Assembly: GCA_023702235.1 (NCBI GenBank)
Contig: JAMQCR010000002.1
Location: forward strand, 1,302,501-1,366,500
Reading direction: 5' to 3'
Length of the DNA: 64,000 nt
From: Neobacillus pocheonensis
GTDB lineage: Bacteria > Bacillota > Bacilli > Bacillales > Cytobacillaceae
In this document: positions 42,659 through 51,847 of the stretch, one piece after another
Layout of the letters: every line of letters starts with the position of its first letter
Numbering within the stretch: position 1 is the first letter of the stretch
Notes under the pieces: generated by a model
What the model saw: only the letters and a program-made list of their open reading frames with translations
Database searches by the model: none
Told to the model about the DNA's origin: nothing
Made by a program: the position numbers and the translations under genes

Positions 42659-43597
42659 TCAATCTAATTCTCTTACCTCAAACGGTAGCAAAACTTGTTC
42701 AATCTTCTCTCTATGAGGTTCATACTGTGATGGCAACATCAATTTTTCACCCATTGTCTCTTGTGATTCATCATGAGCAAATCCTGGAGGATCAGTGGCA
42801 ATTTCAAATAGGATTTCACCATGCTCTCTAAAGTAAATAGCATTAAAGTAGTTTCTATCCTGAACAGGAGTGACACCATATCCATTGCGTTTTACAAACC
42901 GCTGCCAATCTAGTTGATCTTCATCATCTTTAGCACGCCATGCAATATGGTGAACAGTGCCTACACCCATTTGTCCACGTCCAATAGGAGTTAATTTAAC
43001 GTCGATAATATTTCCAATATCAGCAGCGGAACGATAACGAGCGAAATCTCCTTCCTTGCCGACTAATTCAAGTCCCATTACTTTTTCTAACAACTCAATT
43101 GTCTTATTAGGCTGGGCTGATAATAGAGTTGCTCCACCAAAACCTTTGATAGCAACTTCAGGTGTTACCTCACCAAAAGTCCAAGTATTGATTTCTCCTT
43201 CTTCTCTTTCAACAATTTCCAAGTGAAGTCCATGTGGGTCATCAAATTCCAAATATTCCTCTCCAAAGCGTTCCATTTTAGTAAAAGGAACATTGAACTT
43301 TTCTAGCCTTTTTTCCCAAAACTCCATGGCATCTTTTGGAACTCCATACGAAGTAACCCCTACTTGACCGTCCCCAATGATTCCTTGACGAGCTCCTGCC
43401 CATGGAAAGAATGTTATGATTGTTCCAGGTTTTCCACCTTCATTTCCAAAATAAAGGTGATAGGTACCTGGATCATCAAAATTTACGGTTTGCTTAACCA
43501 AGCGTAATCCCAAAACTCCAGCGTAAAAATCTACATTTTCTTGCGGATGACCGACAATTGCTGTGATATGGTGAATACCCATTGTTTTCTTACTCAT
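42659..43597 (-). CDS. mhqO: MhqO-like ring-cleaving dioxygenase (312 aa)
   Basis: Full-length VOC dioxygenase: TMGIHHITAIVGHPQENVDF (His), GLHLEIVEREEGEINTWTFG, GFGGATLLSAQPNKTIELLE, VGTVHHIAWRAKDDEDQLDW (second His) and GEILFEIATDPPGFAHDESQ (Glu ligand). GGAGTGTTAAAAAA precedes ATG 43597. In B. subtilis MhqA/MhqE/MhqO proteins of this kind are induced by hydroquinones via MhqR. First gene of the operon; an MhqR box lies 114 bases upstream. Confidence 0.92.
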   Translation of the reverse strand: MSKKTMGIHHITAIVGHPQENVDFYAGVLGLRLVKQTVNFDDPGTYHLYFGNEGGKPGTIITFFPWAGARQGIIGDGQVGVTSYGVPKDAMEFWEKRLEKFNVPFTKMERFGEEYLEFDDPHGLHLEIVEREEGEINTWTFGEVTPEVAIKGFGGATLLSAQPNKTIELLEKVMGLELVGKEGDFARYRSAADIGNIIDVKLTPIGRGQMGVGTVHHIAWRAKDDEDQLDWQRFVKRNGYGVTPVQDRNYFNAIYFREHGEILFEIATDPPGFAHDESQETMGEKLMLPSQYEPHREKIEQVLLPFEVRELD

Positions 43598-43710
43598 TTT
43601 TTTAACACTCCTTTTTTAATTTGAAATCCGATTATTTAATAAAACTTGATACCTTATTTTATTCTTGCTCCAATAATTAAAGCCTTATAAAATTCGTTTT
43701 AATTTAAGAA

Positions 43711-43728
43711 TCTTCAAATTGAGATATT
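43711..43728 (-). promoter_or_regulatory. MhqR-box-like operator of the dioxygenase operon
   Basis: AATCTTCAAATTGAGATA resembles the MhqR consensus TATCTCGAATTCGAGATA and the two sites at 44152 and 44647. Lies between the DoxX gene and mhqO. Confidence 0.65.
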
Positions 43729-44127
43729 TTAGAATAAAAATGCATCTAAAGCGTATTGACCAGGACCGATTAAAGCAACACCAATTGCAACAGCAAGCAA
43801 AGTTAAGTTAAATTCATATCCGTTTGATGTTGCCCATAATCCGTTTGGTGCATGAACCTTTACGATTGCCATTGCCATAGTCCCTGAAATCAAAATTGCT
43901 GCAAGTGGGGTTAAAAGCCCTAACGCAAACAAAATTCCTCCAATAAGTTCTGCCAAACCTGCAAAAAGTGCCATGGTTACTCCTGGTTTCATGCCAATGG
44001 ATTCAAACCATCCACCCGTTCCTTTCAATCCGTAGCCACCGAACCAACCAAATAATTTTTGAGCACCGTGACCAACAAAAAGTAAACCTACTATCAAACG
44101 AATGATTAATAAACCAATATTTATCAT
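43729..44127 (-). CDS. mhqP: DoxX-family membrane protein, MhqP-like (132 aa)
   Basis: Four helices: LLIIRLIVGLLFVGHGAQKL, GVTMALFAGLAELIGGILFA, LTPLAAILISGTMAMAIVKV and LTLLAVAIGVALIGPGQYAL. GHGAQKLFGWFGGYGLKGTG is the DoxX signature. B. subtilis MhqP (YdfP) of the mhqNOP operon is such a protein. AGGAGGATTTAAAG upstream of ATG 44127; an MhqR box lies 25 bases before the start. Confidence 0.9.
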   Translation of the reverse strand: MINIGLLIIRLIVGLLFVGHGAQKLFGWFGGYGLKGTGGWFESIGMKPGVTMALFAGLAELIGGILFALGLLTPLAAILISGTMAMAIVKVHAPNGLWATSNGYEFNLTLLAVAIGVALIGPGQYALDAFLF

Positions 44128-44151
44128 CTTTAAATCCTCCTAAATGTTCTT

Positions 44152-44169
44152 TATCTCGAATTCAAGATA
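44152..44169 (-). promoter_or_regulatory. MhqR operator of the doxX/mhqP gene
   Basis: TATCTCGAATTCAAGATA, one mismatch from a perfect TATCTYGAATTCRAGATA palindrome, matches the known MhqR box. It lies between mhqR and mhqP. Confidence 0.85.
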
Positions 44170-44190
44170 TTATTTTAAAAAAATGCGAGT

Positions 44191-44622
44191 TTAAACTTTA
44201 TTCCTTACTTTTTTCAAAAGCTGCACCAATGTCTCTGACTCATCAGAATTTAATGAATCAAACATATGATTAATGAACTCATGATATTTCGGCATGATTA
44301 CGTCCATCAATTCATTTCCATCTTCAGTTAATGTAACATGTATCACTCGACGATCATCTAGACAGGCGTTTCTACTTAATAAACCTTTTTGTTCCAGTTT
44401 ATCTATTACATATGTCATCGAACCACTTGAGATTAGTATGCAATTTCCAATTTGTTGAATGGTTTGTTTCCCTTTTTGGTAAAGCACCTCTAAAACAGAA
44501 AATTCCGTAATACCTAACTTATTTTTTGCCATTTCATCCTTTATGCGATCATGAATGGCTTTAGATGTTTGCATTAATATCAGAAAGGACAGATTATTGC
44601 ATTTCCTTTCCATTAATTTCAC
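44191..44622 (-). CDS. mhqR: MhqR-like MarR-family repressor (143 aa)
   Basis: MarR winged helix: KNKLGITEFSVLEVLYQKGK, QTIQQIGNCILISSGSMTYV (recognition helix), IDKLEQKGLLSRNACLDDRR (wing). Matches MhqR in length and in the ISSGSMTYVIDKLE segment. Three MhqR boxes flank the regulator and its likely targets, including one just upstream of its own start (44647-44664). MhqR senses quinones and electrophiles. Confidence 0.9.
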   Translation of the reverse strand: MKLMERKCNNLSFLILMQTSKAIHDRIKDEMAKNKLGITEFSVLEVLYQKGKQTIQQIGNCILISSGSMTYVIDKLEQKGLLSRNACLDDRRVIHVTLTEDGNELMDVIMPKYHEFINHMFDSLNSDESETLVQLLKKVRNKV

Positions 44623-44646
44623 CCCCTAAAAAATCTCGAATTAAGT

Positions 44647-44664
44647 TATCTTGAATCTGAGATA
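44647..44664 (-). promoter_or_regulatory. MhqR operator upstream of mhqR
   Basis: TATCTTGAATCTGAGATA, plus an extra half-site ATCTCGAATTA at 44634-44644. Twenty-five bases before the mhqR start; indicates autoregulation. Confidence 0.82.
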
Positions 44665-44819
44665 ATAATAATACTTATAATTTTTTTTGTCAATAACCTT
44701 TTTTTATTTTACTAAACTGCATCCTTCAATAAGTTTGTTAAAGTTCCTCCAGATTTCATACAGAAAGGCATCGGAATGAGTTGAATACCAAATGCCTTTT
44801 ACAAAAGGAACAAAATTTT

Positions 44820-45255
44820 TTATGCTTGATATTTCTTAATCAAATTCACAAACGCATCAACGAAGGATTGAAAAAATTTGACTGTTCCTTCATCTTTAAA
44901 TTTTCCGTTTTCATCCAATAGATTGGCAACATTTCCAATATACGCTTCAAGTTGCTGAAGTATTGGCATATTCAAGAATACAAGTGGTTGGTGTAAGTGG
45001 TGGTTAACACCAAAACCACCTAAATTACCAGGGGATTGGCTGATAATTGCAGCTGGTTTACCATTCCATACACTTGCTCCATAAGGGCGAGAACCCACAT
45101 CTAATGCATTCTTTAATACAGCTGGGATAGAACGGTTATATTCAGGAGTTACAAATAAAACTGCGTCAATTTCCTTCATCTTGTTGCGAAATGTAGTGTA
45201 CTCTGATGGAACATTGCTTTCATCATCAAAATCCTGATTATATAAAGGCAAATTT
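44820..45255 (-). pseudogene. NADPH-dependent FMN reductase, N-terminus lost
   Basis: From NLPLYNQDFDDESNVPSEYT onwards this is a normal NAD(P)H:FMN/azoreductase-type flavodoxin fold: DAVLFVTPEYNRSIPAVLKN, KPAAIISQSPGNLGGFGVNH. The first about 40 residues, with the GSxR phosphate-binding loop, are missing. The upstream sequence is instead an IS91-type transposase fragment that meets it at about 45250-45262. No start codon with a ribosome binding site remains. Probably once a quinone/azo reductase of the MhqR group. Confidence 0.8.
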
Positions 45256-45435
45256 AACGTGGTGGCAACCCTCGCAAACAAAAAGCTTAAATCCTTTTCT
45301 CATATTCCCACAATCTCGAAATTTTTCTTCTTCTTTTATTACGATTGGACGAATTTTTCTACCATATTTATTATTAAATTTTTCCCAGTGTTGATTTTCG
45401 TCAAAAAAAATGCGTTTTAAAATATTGGTCTCCAT
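45238..45435 (-). mobile_element. IS91/IS801-type transposase N-terminal fragment
   Basis: METNILKRIFFDENQHWEKF, KYGRKIRPIVIKEEEKFRDC and GFKLFVCEGCHHVKF match the zinc-binding N-terminus of IS91-family transposases (next expected motif: the second CxxC). The sequence breaks off at the junction with the FMN reductase relic. A hairpin TACCACAG..CCGTGGTA at 45448-45472 precedes the start. Only about 65 codons remain. Confidence 0.78.
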
Positions 45436-45524
45436 ATATGAAAAATACCACAGTATCAAGAACCGTGGTAGAGAAAAATTATCACATTATCCAAGCCTTT
45501 TTCATTCCTTATAGTAGTTTTTTA

Positions 45525-45598
45525 CTCGCCTTAAAGGATTCGAACCTCTGACCGACAGCTTATAAGGCTGTTGCGCTATCCTGCTGAGCTAAAAGCGC
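45525..45598 (-). tRNA. tRNA-Ile-like (anticodon TAT), imperfect
   Basis: Acceptor GCGCTTT, anticodon stem ACAGC..GCTGT with loop CTTATAA (anticodon TAT), T arm GAGGTTCGAATCC. The first acceptor pair and one D-stem pair are mismatched. TAT for AUA codons is unusual in Bacillaceae chromosomes, which use a lysidine-modified CAT; TAT types occur in mobile-element tRNA arrays. Confidence 0.72.
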
Positions 45599-45609
45599 AT
45601 CTTATGTAT

Positions 45610-45698
45610 GGCGGAGAAGGAGAGATTTGAACCCTCTCGCCGCTTACGCGACCTACACCATTAGCAGTGGCGCCTCTCAGCCTCTTGAGTACTTCCCA
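45610..45698 (-). tRNA. tRNA-Ser (GCT), probably defective
   Basis: Loop CTGCTAA gives anticodon GCT. The long variable arm (GTCGCGTAAGCGGC) marks a class II tRNA. The 5' side reads GGGAAGTACTC where the 3' end CTTCTCC calls for GGAGAAG, and the D arm lacks one A, so two single-base deletions are likely. Confidence 0.75.
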
Positions 45699-45712
45699 TA
45701 AACATAAAAATG

Positions 45713-45784
45713 GCTCAGCAGGTAGAACTCGAACCTACGACCGACGGTTAACAGCCGATTGCTCTACCACTGAGCTACTGCGGA
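45713..45784 (-). tRNA. tRNA-Asn (GTT), one base missing
   Basis: TCCGCAG acceptor, loop CTGTTAA (anticodon GTT), T arm TAGGTTCGAGTTCTA. The anticodon stem reads ATCGG..CCGTC where CCGAT is expected, a lost A; the 3' acceptor strand has one mismatch (CTGCTGA). Confidence 0.75.
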
Positions 45785-45809
45785 ACAAAAAATAAATATT
45801 TTATTAGGA

Positions 45810-45883
<74 letters not shown>

Positions 45884-45890
45884 ATATTGG

Positions 45891-45961
45891 AGCGGGTGAT
45901 GAGAATCGAACTCACAACATCAGCTTGGAAGGCTGTTGTTTTACCACTAAACTACACCCGC
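45891..45961 (-). tRNA. tRNA-Gly (TCC)
   Basis: GCGGGTGTAGTTTAGTGGTA start, loop CTTCCAA (anticodon TCC), T loop TTCGATT, acceptor CACCCGC. Intact. First gene of the five-tRNA minus-strand array. Confidence 0.9.
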
Positions 45962-46660
45962 ATTTCTAGCCCCGTAACTAGCATCATCTTAATGGTAATT
46001 AATGACCTTGAGCCATGACTGGTTGCGCTTCCCTATTACGCTTCAGCACTATAAATTCTAGACCAAGCTGACGGACCAAATCAAAGTAAGCAGAAAAATT
46101 CTTTTTAATAAAAAAATGCCAAGTCCTAGAACTAGGCTTATCATTTTTTTTAATTCATATAAATAAGGGTACCATCAATAAATTGAGTAGTGTTTTTTGT
46201 ATCCTAACGCTTTGGCATTCGCAATATTAGACAAAAAAAGACAATGTTAGAGATCTTATTAAGAAACAAGTACATATTATTGATACTTTTAACACTTTAA
46301 ATAAGTTTATTATATAACTGTGTCGTATTTTAATGGTTGCTGCAGAATAAAATCTTTGAAGGCTTTCTCCTGATTGTATTAAAAACCCTTTTGCCGCTAA
46401 TAAAATTAAATGTAAGAAAATCGGTAAAACATGTGTGATCGATAAGAAACAGGATAACCCTAGCAAAAATGACCCTCTTTAGACATGTTGTCTTTAGGTT
46501 TTGTTATTGATGGCCACTTTATAAAATGGCAAAAAGGCCTATACATGTCGTCTGACAATGGTAAGCGGACCAAAGGGTGCATTTCTAACCAAGTCCGCCA
46601 AATAATAGTAGTGGACATGCAAGATAGAAGCTTATCATTTATTCTACCCGTAGGTACAAA
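45962..46660. other. gene-free stretch
   Basis: No supported frame. Holds a dyad GCGGAC..GTCCGC at about 46563-46599 and the promoter-side sequence of the tRNA array. A minus-strand frame at 46227-46466 lacks a ribosome binding site and has no protein-like pattern. Confidence 0.45.
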
Positions 46661-47751
46661 TTAAGTGGTTGTTAATTTAGCATAGATGATAAAAAACAGG
46701 GTTAATTCCAACATTATGACAATGTTTGAAACGACTATAATCAAATTAATAATAAAAAAGACTGCTAAAGTACCTAAAAATAATCCTAAATTTAAATTTT
46801 CAACCGATGGTACGAATGTCTATATTGGTGGAAGACAAAAGTAGTTGCAAGGAAATAGAGCAATACAGAACCAAAAACAAAATATAGGATAAATAAATAT
46901 TTGACCTCATGTAAACACAACAGTTTAATCGATGCTGCAATCATACTCAAAGACATTAAAATAAACAGATGGCCGTAAATAATAGTTTGTCCTGCTGTTC
47001 GGATCGTTTTGTCTACTTTCTTTTCCATATTATCGAAATACTGCCACCACATCGATATGATAAGGACAAATGAAATAATAGAAAATGAGATTAAATCCCA
47101 ATCTCCTTTTTGTGGTTGTAATACAGAAAGAGTGCTGACAACAGATTCTCCAAACAGGATTAATGTTAATAAAGCAAATCGTTCTAATAAATGGGCTGTA
47201 TTTGTTGGAGCTTTCACCAAATACTTACGCCCGAAAATGGGCACAAGAATATCGACAAAAATACCTGCCTATAACACAGCATATCGGATCCACGAATCAA
47301 AAAAGAGAGAGAAAGATGAGAGAATTATACCAATCCAAAAACGCGTCCCCAAATATTGAGCTGTTTTTCTTCTATATCCTTCTTCTGAACGCTGGACAAC
47401 AAGATATTGGATCGCAGTCAGTACTCTTAATCCGATATAACCAATAAAAAATGGAAGATAGTAACGATCAAAATCAACCGATAAGCTGGCTGTCATAATA
47501 AGGACAAAAAACATTTGCAGAATCGTAAATATACGTTGATGCAATAAGTCTTGGCCAAATCGATTATAAAACATGGTTTGCCCAACCCATGCCCACCAGA
47601 TAGGGATAAAAATTAAAACAAACTTCAACAAATATTCTAGAGGGATATACCCTTCTTCTACATGAAGTAAAATACGAGTCACAGTCGTAACAGATGCTAC
47701 AATTAGCAAATCATAAAAAAGCTCTAACCACGTTACTTTCTTTTCTTCCAT
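46661..47751 (-). pseudogene. low-temperature-requirement A (LtrA) family membrane protein, stop and frameshift
   Basis: ATG 47751 starts MEEKKVTWLELFYDLLIVAS, the LtrA hallmark (ELFxDLxxV). Helices continue to WIRYAVL-TAG; the same frame resumes AGIFVDILVPIFGRKYLVKA with HLLERFALLTLILFGESVVS, the second hallmark. TAT/TAC to TAG explains the stop. A further one-base shift at about 46795 is needed to read NLNLGLFLGTLAVFFIINLI and the end at 46661. Full length would be about 363 residues. Bacterial LtrA proteins are of unknown function. Not related to the LtrA maturase name used for group II introns. Confidence 0.85.
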
Positions 47752-47997
47752 TTCTGTACTCCTTCATACCTTCTCATAGATTATAGTATGATAAAAAAAT
47801 AGGGGAATTTTATATGACAAAAGCCATTGGTCTTATTTGTGGTAGTTAAATTAAGTAAGCATATATATTTTATCACTAATTATTTCCTTATTTGATAAAC
47901 TTCTCGTTATTAAAGTAGTCGAGTAGAAGGAAGCCTTTCTACCTTGCGGTAAATTGGACTCCACCCCCTCCCAGAACCGTGCTTGCGCTATTGTCTG

Positions 47998-48866
47998 GAT
48001 AGAATTCAGGCGCGCACACTAATCAAAGCCACGTTTCCTGAAGCCCCCCTGCGATCCCGGACAGTCGGATTTCCCGAGTCCGGTTCTGACCTTGGATATA
48101 TAATAAATGAGCCTTCCCTTATTATCCTAGGATTAAATGGCGACACCCATATTCCCCAATCAATAACAAGGTTTACTTCACAATTAGCCATTTTCGGGAC
48201 AAATAACTTGTTATTATATTATTATTATTATTATTAAGGCTCTGTGTCCTATTTCATAATCCCATGGCATCCAAGTGCCCAGAGGTCCTTTGCTCAACTT
48301 TGGTGTTACCATTGTTGAAATATGTTTCTACATATTTAGAAAGGCATTACCCTTTCCTCTTGGCTACTACGACCTCATCCGTCAATCCTAAATCCTCCTA
48401 TCAATTTCGGTAATACCTTATATGACTGGTCTTTGCTGGTTGTTGTCGTCCCAGCTGGAAGTAGGACCTTCCCGTCGTTATCTCTGAAAATCTTTCCCTA
48501 GATGCTAGAACCCATATCCCGGCTTCCCCTATAGTGCATATAACCGTTTCTTCCTATAGGGCTTTGGCCTTTCCCCAATGCGTCAATGGGTCGGCGAATT
48601 ACAACATTCCCTTCAACAGTTTCTGAAGGGGGAGCCATTTCGAGACTGCAGTATTCGTTAAATCCTTCTGGCTCTAGGTTTGCTCGCCACACTGACTGTT
48701 CCTACCTTATATTCTCTGAGTAATATAGGCAGCTATGGCTTTTACGTCCGAGCAGAACGTGATTTGTTACCTCCTCACGCATCGGATATGCTAGTTGTCT
48801 GAATCGGTCAATTGACAACAGGAGACTTTCACTCCATTAGATCTTCAGCCTTGACGGCTGCTCCAA
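47998..48866 (-). other. intron-like segment nested in domain V of group II intron 1
   Basis: The inserted segment itself looks like an ORF-less group II intron. It has domain-I-like text (GTAGTAGCCAAGAGGAAAGG and GTAATGCC, also seen in the 5' part of intron 1), a short frame MVTPKLSKGPLG that might be the start of a lost maturase, and its own domain V-like hairpin GAACCGGACTCGGG-AAAT-CCGACTGTCCGG at 48053-48086. The catalytic triad there reads AAC instead of AGC. Both flanks carry GTGTGCG, which blurs the exact edges. The arrangement resembles a decayed twintron. Confidence 0.55.
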
Positions 48867-48892
48867 CGCACACGGCTCCTCCTAGTTATCAT

Positions 48893-50221
48893 TTACAAAA
48901 TATAGCTAATCTCTTTTCTTAAATCATATATATTCACTTTAATTCTTGGTGATGGCAGTGGATATTTATTAAGAAATAGACTGAATTTATCCCATTTAAA
49001 TGATTTCCTTTGGCTTCTTCTATTGAGCCATTTAAACAATAACTTTTCGATTTTGTCTTTGAAGTTGTTAACATTTTGGGTATTATCAGTAATGCAATAA
49101 TAGTTGTAATAACCTATAAGTGAGCGTCTAAATCTATCCATAATCAAATGAATATCTTTACTTCTATTACTCTTCAGCCATTCTTTCCTCTCTTTTAATT
49201 TAGCTTGTACTTTCTTTCTGCTTGATTTCCGTTTTACTCGAAATTTCCCTTGTTTACTTTTCCCACAATAGTGAGTAAACCCAAGGAAATCAAAAGTTGC
49301 TGGTTTATTTCTCCCCTGTTGATTTGCATTTTGCTCCGCAAACCGCCCGAAGGGAATAATTTTGGTTTTATCCTCAGCTATTTCTAAATTAAATTTCTTT
49401 AATCTCAACTTTAGAGAATGGAAGAATTGCTGGGCTTCACTTTTAGATTGAAAACAACAAACAAAGTCATCTGCATATCTCACTATGTATGCTTGTCCCT
49501 TGCACTGTTTCCTGACCCTTTTCTCAAACCACACGTCGAGTACGTAGTGGAGGTATACATTGGCCAATATCGGAGATATTACTCCACCTTGCGGTGTGCC
49601 TTTGTCTGTATTATATTTCTTACCTTCCTCCATGTATCCACCTTTAAGAAACCTACCAATTATTCTTAGTAAGTTAGGGTCAGAGATTCGCAGTTTTAAG
49701 AACTCCATCATCCATATGTGATCAACGTTATCGAAGAATCCGCGAATATCTACATCCACTACATAATTTACTGACCTCTTTTCAATATAAAAGTTCAGTA
49801 TTTTCAAAGCATCGTGGCAGTTACGATTTGGGCGGAATCCAAAAGAACAGTCTAGAAAGTCATTTTCATATATGGTATTTAGTATCTTTGTAATGCCTCT
49901 TTGAACAATTTTGTCTTCATGTTCCGGTATTCCCAATGGTCTTTTCTTGTTTGAATTGAGCTTAGGAATATACATTCTCCTTACTGGAACAGGACGATAG
50001 CTTTTGCTTTTAAGCCTACTTACTAAATCCTCTATGTTTTCTTCTAAACTTTCACCGTATTGCTCTTTAGTTGTACCGTTAATCCCAGTTGCCTTCTTAT
50101 TGGGTAGTTCAAGATGACATTGAACTAATGCTTCCTTATTTAATAGATGTGCAAGAGATGTAAATTTCATTTTAGGATCAGATTTTGCTAATTCTGCTAT
50201 CCTTAATAGTTTTGTTTCCAT
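48893..50221 (-). CDS. ltrA: group II intron reverse transcriptase/maturase (442 aa)
   Basis: Complete maturase. RT domains with RRMYIPKLNSNKKRPLGIPE (RT1-2), FGFRPNRNCHDALK, DVDIRGFFDNVDH, GTPQGGVISPILANVYLHYV and VRYADDFVCCF (YADD catalytic pair), followed by the maturase/X domain (FRRSLIGYYNYYCITDNTQN) and a short basic end. No HNH endonuclease domain, as in endonuclease-lacking bacterial introns (IIC-like). Starts after a GGTAGGTATAATAA leader. Encoded in intron 1. Confidence 0.95.
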   Translation of the reverse strand: METKLLRIAELAKSDPKMKFTSLAHLLNKEALVQCHLELPNKKATGINGTTKEQYGESLEENIEDLVSRLKSKSYRPVPVRRMYIPKLNSNKKRPLGIPEHEDKIVQRGITKILNTIYENDFLDCSFGFRPNRNCHDALKILNFYIEKRSVNYVVDVDIRGFFDNVDHIWMMEFLKLRISDPNLLRIIGRFLKGGYMEEGKKYNTDKGTPQGGVISPILANVYLHYVLDVWFEKRVRKQCKGQAYIVRYADDFVCCFQSKSEAQQFFHSLKLRLKKFNLEIAEDKTKIIPFGRFAEQNANQQGRNKPATFDFLGFTHYCGKSKQGKFRVKRKSSRKKVQAKLKERKEWLKSNRSKDIHLIMDRFRRSLIGYYNYYCITDNTQNVNNFKDKIEKLLFKWLNRRSQRKSFKWDKFSLFLNKYPLPSPRIKVNIYDLRKEISYIL

Positions 50222-50734
50222 TTATTATACCTACCTCTGTGTGTAGTAAATGTGTCCCTAGGAAGGGTGATAACTGGTAGCTAGCCTTTCCTCCATCGGC
50301 ATTACCCAACTTCATTGGTACTACGCTGCTATCCGACTCCCTACACGGCATTTGGTTTCCTCGCTTTTTATCACTTGTAGACCATACTCTTCTATTAAAA
50401 CAGGAAAAGACCGGTAGGGTCTCCCGAGTTGCCGTATCATATCAATGTATAACGTGCCAAGGTCACTGACTCCAGAGAGGTTTTATCCTTCTTGCCTTTA
50501 ACGAAAGATAAAATGTAGCTTTCTGCTGTGCTTAAGGCATCAGCCCTCTCGGTTTACTAACATTATGGAGCTCAATCCCTTCAACCATTTGGCTTTCGGC
50601 CGCCACCTAACTGTCTACGCTTAAAGACTAAAGTTACCTCTAGCCCTCCAAGACTCGCTACGAGCGAATGGCTATTTCTTACTCGACGGGAATCCCACCC
50701 GCTATATGATACGACCTAAGCTCGGCCGCACAAG

Positions 50735-50820
50735 CACCCATTACTTTAAGTGTAAATCTTCACAATCTGTTTCGTAAATCAAACAAGAAAAAAGGCGATG
50801 CCTTTATTCAAGCATCGCAC
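50735..50820. repeat. dispersed repeat copy at the 5' exon of intron 1
   Basis: AAGCACCCATTACTTTAAGT, TTCACAATCTG, CAAGAAAAAAGGCGATGCC and a GCGATGC..GCATCGC hairpin (50788-50816). Intron 1 begins exactly next to the AAGCACCC block. Confidence 0.7.
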
Positions 50821-50839
50821 TCGTATATTGAATATAAAT

Positions 50840-51220
50840 TCACTTTTTTTCCATTACTGCAAAGTAATTATTTTCACTATCTGCAAAATTAAATACTCTA
50901 CCTGAAGGTATATTTACAATTTCTCCGACTGTAACGTTTTTGTTTGATAAGTCACTATATAAATTATCGAAATTTTTTGAGAAGAACATTAAAGAAGGTG
51001 TTCCAAGATTTAATTCAGGCGACATTTTCGCAATAAATTCCTTATTATGGAGAATAATGCTTGTTTCAGCTTCTTTAGTTGGAGCAATTTCAATCCATCT
51101 CATACCTTGACCATTGTCTTCCTCTGAAATTACACTAAACCCTACTTTTTCTGTCCAAAACTCCTTTGCTTCATCTTGGTTATTAACATACAACATGATT
51201 TGACCTACATTACTAATCAT
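50840..51220 (-). CDS. VOC (glyoxalase/bleomycin-resistance) family protein (126 aa)
   Basis: Single VOC unit pair: MISNVGQIMLYVNNQDEAKE, FWTEKVGFSVISEEDNGQGM, RWIEIAPTKEAETSIILHNK, GRVFNFADSENNYFAVMEKK. Lacks the usual first His (GQIMLY instead of xxHxxL), so a metal enzyme is doubtful; such proteins often bind drugs or small ligands. ATG 51220 has a GGAGTGTAAATACC signal. Monocistronic. Confidence 0.88.
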   Translation of the reverse strand: MISNVGQIMLYVNNQDEAKEFWTEKVGFSVISEEDNGQGMRWIEIAPTKEAETSIILHNKEFIAKMSPELNLGTPSLMFFSKNFDNLYSDLSNKNVTVGEIVNIPSGRVFNFADSENNYFAVMEKK

Positions 51221-51305
51221 TGGTATTTACACTCCTTTATATAATTAATTACAAAACTTAATGATTCTAAACTTTTCTAACGCTAAAATCAGCGTTACGG
51301 TAACT

Positions 51306-51819
51306 CTACTTCAGCGACTCCACAAGCTCGTTCAAACGGTCCCAAGTTTCGGTGATGCCCTGAACCATGCCCATGTCCATGACGGTCTTAAGGTTTCTTC
51401 GGAAACATATTCAGCACGGTTTATTAGCTTTGTCTTTCCACCCAAATCGATGAATTCCAATGTGATCTCGGTCGACGGCATAGAGTCATTCAAATTACCT
51501 TCGGCATTGAAAAGTAATCGGTGTAGACGATCTTCTCCGGCTCGATAATCTCCTTATAAACCCCTTTGCCCCAGGATTCCATACCAAAAAATTGACCCTG
51601 ATTCTGATCGACACACTTCATACAGTAGTGCCAAACGCCTCCTGGACGGAAATCGACGGTGCAGACTGGAATCTCCCAGCCCCTCGGCCGCCACCAGCGT
51701 TTCAGATGCTCCGGCTCTTTAAACATCCTGAATACGAGATCGCGTGGCGCATCGAAAACGCGCTCCAGTACCAATACCCGATCGTTCTCTACTCTCGATA
51801 CCAATGCGTTGTTTGACAT
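51306..51819 (-). pseudogene. SRPBCC/AHSA1-type protein, two frameshifts
   Basis: ERVFDAPRDLVFRMFKEPEH, KRWWRPRGWEIPVCTVDFRP, GGVWHYCMKC and YKEIIEPEKIVYTDYFS are the AHSA1/SRPBCC core. After TDYFS the frame breaks. A shift of one base gives NAEGNLNDSMPSTEITLEFI, and a second restores KTVMDMGMVQGITETWDRLN with the ending NELVESLK-stop at 51306. GGAGGAATTACG precedes ATG 51819. G+C and codon use (CGG, GGC, CTC) are higher than the surroundings, suggesting transfer. Partner of the ArsR gene just upstream. Confidence 0.82.
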
Positions 51820-51847
51820 CGTAATTCCTCCTTGAACATGAAATGTT

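Larger units (their letters stand above)
47925..50731 (-). mobile_element. group II intron 1 with maturase, interrupted in domain V
   Basis: The 5' end is put at 50731 (GTGCGGCCGAGC, the GUGYG start). Domains I-IV run down to the reverse transcriptase gene 48893-50221. The first half of domain V, GAGCCGTGTGCG, is at about 48867-48879 and the second half, GCGCAAGCACGGTTC, at about 47983-47997; in the related intron at the window end the same halves form one 33-base hairpin (63913-63945). About 870 foreign bases separate them. The 3' end near 47925 is estimated from a domain VI-like hairpin (GGTAGAAAGG..CCTTCTACT). The 5' exon is a copy of the dispersed repeat (module B). Confidence 0.78.

Noticed and set aside
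48006..48692. Two short frames inside the nested intron segment
   Set aside because: Structured intron RNA explains them; no maturase motifs or start signals.
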